Shown here: positions 54,366 to 62,043 of the stretch, one piece after another | Numbering within the stretch: position 1 is the first letter of the stretch | Layout: the number at the start of each line of letters is the position of its first letter | Assembly: GCA_030295235.1 (NCBI GenBank) | Contig: AP026141.1 | Coordinates: 186,001-250,000 of the forward strand | Source of the DNA: Fistulifera solaris | Taxonomy: Eukaryota > Bacillariophyta > Bacillariophyceae > Naviculales > Stauroneidaceae | DNA: 64,000 nt | Direction: 5' to 3' | Translations under genes and position numbers: made by a program | Notes under the pieces: generated by a model | The model's input: the letters and a program-made list of their open reading frames with translations, nothing else | The model's database searches: none | What the model was told of the DNA's origin: nothing

Positions 54366-57300
54366 CTATGTGTCGCGGAGCATGTCACCGGGTGCTTGTC
54401 TGAGGATTTTGGTACAGTAGTCGTTTTCAGCCGTTTCGTCTCCCTTAAGTTCAAACCATTCCCAAAAAGGAATAGAGATTACTTTCCATCCCAAAGAACA
54501 CAAGAGTCTCTGCTTAAGTGCGGTGGGCCCATTAATCAAGTGTCTTTCGCCAGTCCACATGTATTGATATTCGAGCTTCCCTTTCTTTACTTTCGTGTAA
54601 CCCCGCCCTTCTTCTTCCTTTTGAATAGCTCCATCAATGTGCGCAACGAAGTGAGCTGGACCGTCAACCTCAATTGCTATCTTTTGGTCCACATCCGCGA
54701 TATCGATGGATAATATTTCGACAGGTTTGGGAGCGAAATTAATACCATGGTTGTGTGCCATCTCCTCCATCGTAATGACGTGCTCTTCTACATGATGAAA
54801 ACCTATCCTGGAAAAGGCGCTGGATACTGCTCGCTGCATTTTGCTCGTACTTAGATTGAGCTCGTCAAAAGTGTCGGTCATGTGATCGTTTCGTGATGGA
54901 GCAATCTGTTTCCAGCCCTCTGGGAAATTAGCGGGCAGCGACTTCTTCCGCTTGTTGTCAGACAAGTCGAGGGCGGCTTGCACGTACAACAATGTCATAA
55001 TGGCCTGTGGCTGTAAGCCATCGTCACCATGTATTTCCGCCATGAATAATGCGTCCTCATCCGTAGTGGACCCAAGAAGACCTGTGTACAAGATATCCAT
55101 TAACTTGGGGGGATATTCTCCGAAAACCGCGCAAGCCCAAGCCGTGTTCGCCAACTCTTGCCTTTTGAAGGTATTTGCAATACTCACAGCCGTTAGTTCC
55201 TTGTTTCTACCCTTGCATATCGCTTGAATATAAGGGGTGACGCTCCGAATTAGGTCCCCCGCCTGTATATTAAGAGTTGCCAGCGCCCACAATACATTTG
55301 CCACCTCTTGGCCTTTGACTTGCGTCATCCCGTTGATCTCACCTCCGGTATACCGAGATGTACGTTTTGAAAGCTCCTTCTTGATCTCTTCCATGAACGA
55401 AGAGTGCTGAAGACCTAGTACTGCAAACGCCCACGCGCTATTAGCTAAATCTTGTGGCTTGCATCGTTGCATCATCTGGTTACGCAGGTAAGCGTCCGCC
55501 AGTTCATTGAACAAACGATGCAAAAGAGTTTCACCCACATCCAAGTAACTCGTTGTGTACACTGCCAAGCGACCATTACTTGCAGCGAGCGCCGAGGACG
55601 CCTTCAAACGATCTCCGACATCCGCTGCCAATTGTGCGTGCCTAGCGTAAGACAAAGCCATATTTCCCAGTCCTTGGGCAGAGAAATCACCAAAACCTCG
55701 CGGGATAAAATTCGGATCGCCTTCGTCTTCTCCACCAACGATGTGCTGAGCTACAAATTTGAACAGCTGTGGGTGTCGAATACCGATCTTCGCAAAGCTC
55801 CATAACACATCTTTTATTTCTTGCGTCTTGAACTCGTGCGGTCGCCTCATCAATTCCTTTGCTGCCATTGCAAATGTCAAAACAGCTGGATCACGGATCA
55901 TCGGCCGAAGATCTTCTGGTACAAGCGATGTATCAAAGGCATCGCGCTCCGGACCGACTTGAATTTCTGCAGTTGCTAATGCCCATACAGTGTTACTTAG
56001 CTCCTGTGGCTTGTACGTATGAACTTTGCTCGGCTCCAGTCGGGCCGCAAGAGTTCGGTAGAGAGATTTGTTGACTACCTCCAGCGTCGCCAGACTCCAA
56101 AGGGTGGTACCAATATCCTGGGATGTGATAAAACGCCTTTCATTCGACAACTGCTGACCGATGCCATCCAAGACCAGCTGCAGATGCGGTTGGGATTTTA
56201 CAAAGTCACCGTCTACCAGCCTGGCAATACTCCACGCAAGATTGTTTAATTCTTGCGCACGGAATCTCGGTAATAGAGGTATAGACGAGCGCACTATTTC
56301 TAGCAGCGCATCACGCATCATCTCACAATCACCTTCTGGATCTCCCGACCCAAGCACAACATAATTGCTGTTGCTGTTGACGGAGGGCTCGGCAATCGAA
56401 GGGCCAATGCCAAATCCCATTGTGGCCATTGCCCAAGCGGAGTTACTAAGCTCTTGTGATTTGAACGTTGCCGTTCCTTTTCTTGTGATATACAAGGCCG
56501 CAGATCGAATAATTGAAAGCGCAGCTTGATCCTCACGCCGACGATTGACAATGTCCGCTTCTCCTGTCGGCTGATTCTTGTGGGTAAGGGACAGCAACGT
56601 GGCCAAGCTCCAGACTGTATTGGACATTTCTTGCGGTTTAAAGCGATCGCAAAATTTCGGATATGCTTCCATCAAGTTTGCGACGAATTCCAAGAGTTCT
56701 ACATAGACTTCGAGATTGTCTAGTTGTGCGGTTGCGATTGCCCATAAGGAATTGGACCATTCTTGTGGTTGAAGATCATCGATGGCATTAGGCTTTTCCA
56801 AAAGCTGTTGGTTTTGAGACATCATTTGCTTCAAGACCACATCAAATTTGCTTGAATCCACCCGACTAACAGTTGACCATGACCATAGCAAATTGGCGTA
56901 CTCTTGCATTTGGAAAGCCTGTCCTCCTTTCTTACGACATGCTGCATCGGCCGTGAATCCAATATGATCAAGAATATGACCTGATAGTTTGGATAACACT
57001 GGTATCCACGTAGCTTCTGCGTCGTGTTGCCCATTTCGTCGCTTAGCAGCCATCTCTACAACTTCCTTTCGAATTTGCGAAGCACACGCCGTCATTTGCA
57101 TCAGAGTATCGTTCTGGTCGGCCATCGGAACGACTTTGCTGGGTGGTGGAAGCCTTAGTTTCGCAAGGGCCCATCCGATGTTCGAAATCTCTCTCGATTG
57201 AAACTGATTTTCTTGTATTGCTTCAGCCAAACTCGCCAAAAGCAGAGCAAACCGTGGATCGGCCAAAATTTGCGCTCTCATTTCTTGTTTGCCGACCGAG

Positions 57301-57785
57301 TGACGAGCCAAACGATGAAAGGATGTACTAAAGTTGACAGAATTGAGAGACCCACCCGCGGCTTTTTTGGTGATTCCAGCGTTTTGTAGAACTTTAAGAA
57401 GCGAAGGGGCGTCGGCACATTGTACAATCTTCTGATTCAATTCGCGATTTTCAAAACTGTATCGCCTCGCCTGTCTTTGCGGTGATACCGACTTGGATTG
57501 TTGTTTCCTAGTTGTTACGTTGTTCTCTTGACCGTTTGAGGTTGACTTCAGGGACATCAGAGTAAAAGGCTTTGATTCGATCCGTATTGAATTAAACATT
57601 CTTCGCTTCGCGTCTGTGCAGACGCCCAATCCATGTGAATTGTGTAACAGAAAAGTCCAAAGAATCAGCAGCACTAGCAACCAAAAACGAAAGGCAGGGA
57701 CCCCTCTTGTCGAATTTGTCGGTAGACTCATGCTTCTGTTCGGTTTCTGATTTGAAGGAAGACTACCTAGTATATAAATTGTCAT
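54366..57785 (-). CDS. RAP-domain protein with helical repeats, organellar RNA factor
   Basis: An uninterrupted 1139-residue protein. The centre holds many imperfect 35-40 residue helical repeats with the core E-(L/M)-(S/A)-N-(T/S)-(V/A)-W-(A/S)-(L/M)-A-T, such as ELSNSAWAMATMGF, ELNNLAWSIARL, ELSNTVWALATAEI and ELANTAWACAVFG; these resemble octotricopeptide/FASTK-type RNA-binding repeats. The C-terminus (about 1035-1120) is a RAP domain: DIADVDQKIAIEVDGPAHFV, GPTALKQRLLCSLGWKVISIPFWEW. RAP proteins act on RNA in plastids or mitochondria. The ATG at 57785 is furthest upstream; ATG 57731 (MSLPTNSTRG) places the hydrophobic segment FWLLVLLILWTFLLHNSHG closer to the N-terminus as a signal anchor, suggesting plastid import. 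Either start is possible. Convergent with the previous gene. Confidence 0.85.
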   Translation of the reverse strand: MTIYILGSLPSNQKPNRSMSLPTNSTRGVPAFRFWLLVLLILWTFLLHNSHGLGVCTDAKRRMFNSIRIESKPFTLMSLKSTSNGQENNVTTRKQQSKSVSPQRQARRYSFENRELNQKIVQCADAPSLLKVLQNAGITKKAAGGSLNSVNFSTSFHRLARHSVGKQEMRAQILADPRFALLLASLAEAIQENQFQSREISNIGWALAKLRLPPPSKVVPMADQNDTLMQMTACASQIRKEVVEMAAKRRNGQHDAEATWIPVLSKLSGHILDHIGFTADAACRKKGGQAFQMQEYANLLWSWSTVSRVDSSKFDVVLKQMMSQNQQLLEKPNAIDDLQPQEWSNSLWAIATAQLDNLEVYVELLEFVANLMEAYPKFCDRFKPQEMSNTVWSLATLLSLTHKNQPTGEADIVNRRREDQAALSIIRSAALYITRKGTATFKSQELSNSAWAMATMGFGIGPSIAEPSVNSNSNYVVLGSGDPEGDCEMMRDALLEIVRSSIPLLPRFRAQELNNLAWSIARLVDGDFVKSQPHLQLVLDGIGQQLSNERRFITSQDIGTTLWSLATLEVVNKSLYRTLAARLEPSKVHTYKPQELSNTVWALATAEIQVGPERDAFDTSLVPEDLRPMIRDPAVLTFAMAAKELMRRPHEFKTQEIKDVLWSFAKIGIRHPQLFKFVAQHIVGGEDEGDPNFIPRGFGDFSAQGLGNMALSYARHAQLAADVGDRLKASSALAASNGRLAVYTTSYLDVGETLLHRLFNELADAYLRNQMMQRCKPQDLANSAWAFAVLGLQHSSFMEEIKKELSKRTSRYTGGEINGMTQVKGQEVANVLWALATLNIQAGDLIRSVTPYIQAICKGRNKELTAVSIANTFKRQELANTAWACAVFGEYPPKLMDILYTGLLGSTTDEDALFMAEIHGDDGLQPQAIMTLLYVQAALDLSDNKRKKSLPANFPEGWKQIAPSRNDHMTDTFDELNLSTSKMQRAVSSAFSRIGFHHVEEHVITMEEMAHNHGINFAPKPVEILSIDIADVDQKIAIEVDGPAHFVAHIDGAIQKEEEGRGYTKVKKGKLEYQYMWTGERHLINGPTALKQRLLCSLGWKVISIPFWEWFELKGDETAENDYCTKILRQAPGDMLRDT

Positions 57786-59046
57786 TTTGCGAGAAAGTTA
57801 ACATCGGTCTTCCGTCTCCTGGCAATAAAGTTCTTGCAAATCAATGGAAAAATACATCAAAGCGAAAACGCTCGTGATTATATTCCTTCATTCTTCATTC
57901 GGTGGTCCTCACTGCAACTCGGTCTCGAGTGAGGATAGGGGTACGGAATCAGGAATCTCAAAGACTATAGTCGCGAAAGTTGCTTTGTTCCGGAAAGAGG
58001 AAAGAATTGGAAATCGTATTAGTGATTGCTCCCGGGATGGGAATTTCCCGTTTCCCGGGAAATGCGATTCTGATTTCCCGTCCCGTTTCCCGCTCAAAGC
58101 ATCGGGAAATAACGGGACGAAATCCGTCTGTTTTCGCACGTCAAACCCCGTATTTTTGAACGTATCCTCTTGCTTTCAGCAATATCAGCCGCTGCAATAC
58201 GGGTTGGGTTAAAGTTTAGTACACAATACTCCATACTAGAGGTACGACGCACAAACCATTTCCCATCCCGTTATTTCCCGTTCCCAAGGATTGAGCTGGC
58301 CATTTCCCGTTTTCCCATCCCGGTCCTCCGAAAAGGACCGTTAGGACCGGGAGCAATCACTAAATCGTATACGGTCATTATTAACCGGTACTTCCTTCTT
58401 TTCTTTTCTACATTCAGATTGTAGATACAAACCAAATGGCAAAGAAGCCAAAAGAACTGCGACAAGTTTGCTACTGTGCAACTTGAACTTAGATCCACCA
58501 AAATAATGACGTCTGTCAACTCGACTGTCCCTCATAAAGTGGGTGATTGCTTGGTTGAAATAGGAGCAGAAATCAAGTCATCTGATTGGTCTTGAAAAGC
58601 CACGTCGACCATTCGAGAATGACTGGTGTTCGCTATCTGTCTTTGTATAGGGCATTCTGTAGAAGGAACGAAGTCAACGGTTTATCGGCCTTTCTTAGGA
58701 GGCCGTTTTATGATGTCGTATTGGTATCACGGTACAATTCGGTCAACAGTGGTTGTCCTCCAGAGTTCACAAAAAGTACGCATCAATCCTTTCAATAGCA
58801 ATGGCGAACAAACGGTGAATGAAACAGAACGCATCGGAACTGTTCTTCTTGATGTCAACTTTCGGTATGTTTTTCACGCAGGCCTACGTAATACGAGAAA
58901 ATGCCTTTCCAACGAGAAAAACAAAACGTCGCTTTGCGATGAAAAGAGAAGTGTCGCCATAATACAAGCGCGTCTTCCTACAGCCCCCCTTTGCATCAAA
59001 CTTCTTACTGCAACGAAGACACAAATAATTCATCATAGCATCCACC
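57786..59046. other. divergent region with MITE, 1.26 kb
   Basis: Between the RAP gene and the HMG-box gene. A hAT-type MITE occupies 58020-58362 (separate entry). A hairpin with TCCTCAC/GTGAGGA arms lies at 57906-57935. The open frames 57844-58212 and 58626-59093 cover repeats or untranslated leader and are not convincing. Confidence 0.5.
58020..58362. mobile_element. non-autonomous hAT-type MITE, 343 bp
   Basis: Perfect 16-bp terminal inverted repeats, TAGTGATTGCTCCCGG at 58020-58035 and its reverse complement CCGGGAGCAATCACTA at 58347-58362, are flanked by a perfect 8-bp direct duplication AATCGTAT (58012-58019 and 58363-58370). An 8-bp target duplication and TIRs starting TAGTG match the hAT superfamily (consensus YARNG). 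The interior has no coding capacity but is filled with subterminal TTTCCCG/CGGGAAA repeats on both sides (about ten copies in 58040-58120 and 58258-58325), as expected for transposase binding. Perfect TIRs and target duplication suggest recent insertion. The 5' flank of the HMG-box gene now carries these motifs. Confidence 0.88.
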
Positions 59047-60066
59047 ATGGCCGAAGCAACTTACTTCCAACATCCTTTCCTTTACGAAAATGAAGTTACG
59101 GGCGGAGGCGGAGAAATAAACGACATTTCCAGACTATTCGAAGAGGAAGGAGCGGAGCAACAACTGCAGTTTCAACTGCAACAACACCGAAATCCGAATG
59201 AAGGAGGAGATTTCTTGTCGTCGAGACATCTCAATCCAAACCTTCTTTACTCTTCACAGCTGCAGCAGCAAATGGTGCAGCAGCAGAATGACCTCTTCTC
59301 CGGTACAGTCAATCAAGGCTCGAGGGACCTGGCTCAGCAGCTGTACTTGCTCGAGCAAAACACCCAACAAGTTCTGTTTCCAAGAACCAATGGATTACAG
59401 TCCTCGCTCGGCAACAAAGCTACGACGAATCCGTTGCTGAATCAACTCGGAGTTTCATCCGGGAAAGGAAAAGACGATAATTCTCTAAACTTCCCGCAAA
59501 TGAGCAACGAAGATGCGTTTCAGCGAAACGTGAACCAGCTACCGTTCACACTGGCGAATCTTCCGTTCTTCGGTGGTCCTATCGACAAGCCTGTGTTTGC
59601 GAACGACTCCTCGCTATCAACGCTAGAACACACTTGGCAATTGCAGCAGTTGCTAAATGCTAACATTCAACACCAGCAGCAAATTCAACAGCAGCCGCCG
59701 GCTGCGCCGATTGAGCCTCCTCTCCGGGCTCTCTCCGCTTACAACTTCTTCTTTCGCGATGAACGCGATCGTATTCTTAACGAGTGCGATCATGACTGGA
59801 CCGAGAGCAAGAAAGAACGACTCTTGAGTGATCATTGGAACCGTGACCGCACCAAGAAGAGAAGACATCGCAAGTCACACGGAAAGATTGACTTTACCAC
59901 TCTTTCCAAGCTCATCTCGTCGCGATGGAAAGAACTTGCGGAAGATCGTAAAGACTTCTATCGTGATGTCGCCGCCAAGGACTGGGAACGTTACCAGAAG
60001 GAACTATCTCAGTACAAGTCGGCGGCTTCCGATGTATCGGCAACTCCTTTACATGTGGTAGGCTAG
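59047..60066 (+). CDS. HMG-box protein with Gln-rich N-terminus
   Basis: An uninterrupted 339-residue protein from ATG 59047, in an ideal CCACCATGG context. The first 220 residues are rich in Gln, Asn and Leu (LQFQLQQHRNP, QLQQQMVQQQ, HQQQIQQQPP), low complexity and activation-domain-like. The HMG box starts near 226 with PLRALSAYNFFFRDERDRIL and ends with FTTLSKLISSRWKELAEDRKDFY and AAKDWERYQKELSQY near 325. Between helix 1 and helix 2 about 35 extra residues are inserted (DHDWTESKKERLLSD, DRTKKRRHRKSHGK), partly strongly basic. HMG boxes bind and bend DNA; similar long-loop boxes occur in other diatom proteins. Nuclear regulator likely; targets unknown. Its 5' region carries the MITE. Confidence 0.87.
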   Translation: MAEATYFQHPFLYENEVTGGGGEINDISRLFEEEGAEQQLQFQLQQHRNPNEGGDFLSSRHLNPNLLYSSQLQQQMVQQQNDLFSGTVNQGSRDLAQQLYLLEQNTQQVLFPRTNGLQSSLGNKATTNPLLNQLGVSSGKGKDDNSLNFPQMSNEDAFQRNVNQLPFTLANLPFFGGPIDKPVFANDSSLSTLEHTWQLQQLLNANIQHQQQIQQQPPAAPIEPPLRALSAYNFFFRDERDRILNECDHDWTESKKERLLSDHWNRDRTKKRRHRKSHGKIDFTTLSKLISSRWKELAEDRKDFYRDVAAKDWERYQKELSQYKSAASDVSATPLHVVG

Positions 60067-60792
60067 GCCCGCGGTTACTTTATGCACTATCATGCCTATT
60101 CCAGTGCGCCGCAAACAATTCCATTGCGCAGCTTTATTTTGCTTTATGACTATATAAAAGAAATGCGACTATTTACGCTTTAACAAATGCTACACCGGCT
60201 GCTTCCGTAACTTTGTAACCCAAAATAATAACATTTTGTTCGTGTTTATCTTTAGACTTATACTCTAAGGTCTAACATCATCTGCTTTTAACTTAAGATC
60301 ATGCAGATGTTGCCCTACTAGGTCCCAAATGATGTTCTTGATGTCCCTAATGTCTAAGGAGGTAGGAGGACGCATCATTCAACAAACTTCCAAGTTTCAA
60401 GAGACCGGAAATAGTGAGGGCCATTGAATAGACTTCTTTTTCCGGAAATGAGGGGTCTTTTGCAGCCCACGACATGTCGGAGTAGAGAACAATATTTGGA
60501 AAGTCTGGAGTCTTCGCTTTGCTCCTTGTTGCTCGCGAAGTCTTGAACTTTGTGATATTGTGACGGTGACAGCGGAATAGCCCTCGCGAACATTTGGGCC
60601 TTTTTGTGTTTTCCCCCTCCACAAGAGCGTTTTCGTAAAACATTAACCCTTGTAGACGCCGCTTTAACATTGAAAAAAGATCGTGCGAGCGACGATGAAG
60701 AAAAGAAGCAAAACAACAAACGAGCGACGCTTTGCACTTCTTAGCAATTTTCTTCATCTTAAGCTGCCTCTTTCGAACACTATCAAGATAAC
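60067..60792. other. intergenic region, 726 bp
   Basis: Between two plus-strand genes. Two overlapping minus-strand frames (60347-60952, 60375-60737) are discussed under rejected items. No repeat or RNA seen. Confidence 0.4.
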
Positions 60793-61461
60793 ATGACGTA
60801 TCGCCTGAAATTGGCATTAATTTTGCTCCTGAGAAATCTAGGTTGGACGGCAGGGCAGTTTGGTGTTCCAAAGGCGGCCAAGACGATCGGTGTTTCGGGG
60901 GAGATGGAACCAGTGGATAGTCCCAATAATTATCCATCATTTGATCAACCACAGTCGCAAGAGGACGAGATCGATGAGGTTGTGACCGAAAGTACAGAAA
61001 AGGATAGCGTGAACGACGAAACGATCAAAGCCGCGGCAGATATCAAAGCCATGGAAAAACTTCAAAAGGACTGGCCCGAAATTCCAGATCAACTTCTTTT
61101 TGATTTAGGAGCTCTCATTCATTCAGTCAAGGAAAAAATGAACAAAGATGGAGTCGATTCTGCCTTGTTTAGCGAAGCATTAGAGGTGTCCGCCGAGCTT
61201 TCAAGCGCATTAAAAGCGAAAGAAATCGTTCTAGGAATGGAGAAAGCTCTGGAAAGCATGAAAAAGATCGATAAAGTTTTCGAAAACATTCACGGGGTCG
61301 ATCTTGTTATCTCGGATATGAAATCAAAAGGTTTTATCGAAACTGATGCCCAAGAGAAGAAGTTCCGCGAAAGGCCAGACTTACTCAAACTAGAATTGAC
61401 GAAAACAAGTTACCTTACATTCGTCGCTCTGGCCTTTGCGGGTAAATACATTGAGCGGTGA
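60793..61461 (+). CDS. hypothetical secretory-route protein, 222 residues
   Basis: An uninterrupted frame from ATG 60793. The N-terminus MTYRLKLALILLLRNLGWTAGQF looks like a signal peptide. The following 50 residues are acidic and Ser/Thr-rich; the rest is helical and charged (IKAAADIKAMEKLQKDWPEIP, LLFDLGALIHSVKEKMNKDGVD, ALEVSAELSSALKAKEIVLGMEKALESMKK), possibly a coiled coil. A short hydrophobic stretch (TSYLTFVALAFAG) lies at the C-terminus, just before KYIER. I do not recognise the family. Secretion or plastid routing is inferred from the N-terminus only. Confidence 0.6.
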   Translation: MTYRLKLALILLLRNLGWTAGQFGVPKAAKTIGVSGEMEPVDSPNNYPSFDQPQSQEDEIDEVVTESTEKDSVNDETIKAAADIKAMEKLQKDWPEIPDQLLFDLGALIHSVKEKMNKDGVDSALFSEALEVSAELSSALKAKEIVLGMEKALESMKKIDKVFENIHGVDLVISDMKSKGFIETDAQEKKFRERPDLLKLELTKTSYLTFVALAFAGKYIER

Positions 61462-62043
61462 GGTATAAGAAGAAAATTTTGGCTGTGGCTTAACAAGGAA
61501 AGCATTGCTGAGGGAGGACATCCTTAGATCAAGGAATTTCCTTGCTTTAGATCCCTCTATTTAGCCACAGAAAGGCTATCCCGTCACTCGTCTCTCCACC
61601 TACGTAACGAGATTTAGCTAAATGTAAACATAGCTTGCCGTTGGTAGCCAGACGATCTTCATCATCTAAGATAAATTTGATTGCTGGCCAAATTTGTCGT
61701 TCCGAACGGCGAAAAGAGGTTCTCAAAACCCGCGATGTGCGCGGTCATTGTGATCACTAACAAACTACAGTAAGTATGAGAACTTGGGTACCAGTAGAGT
61801 ACTCCGTAGGATATAGTAATAACGTTCCAATGAAAAAATAGTACTGTTTGAAATCACAAAGTCATGGGCGCGCATTTTTTCTAAACTCGAAAGGCCGACT
61901 TTATCGAACCTCCAACATGAAAGAACATGTGCCAGATGAATGGATGATGACTTGTTGACCAACAAGCCAAATCGTTGCAACCGAAAGGATAAACCAGAAC
62001 TTTGATTTAGTTCTTAACTAAAAAGCGCCAAGTATCTCAAGAA
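61462..62043. other. intergenic gap, 582 bp
   Basis: Contains an imperfect inverted repeat, CTGTGGCTTA at 61483 with TTAGCCACAG at 61561-61570, enclosing the near-palindrome CAAGGAATTTCCTTG (about 61530-61544). It could be a 3' UTR hairpin or a very small decayed element. Promoter of the gene at 62044 lies here. Confidence 0.4.

Noticed and set aside
58040-58330. Cluster of E2F sites in the HMG-box gene promoter
   Set aside because: The TTTCCCG repeats lie inside the MITE and are better explained as subterminal transposase-binding repeats; an added regulatory effect remains possible.
60347-60952. Minus-strand open frames, one starting MQSVARLLFCFFSSSSLARSF like a signal peptide
   Set aside because: Two overlapping frames compete, both antisense to the start of the 60793 gene or in its promoter, with no recognisable motif; kept only as a weak possibility.
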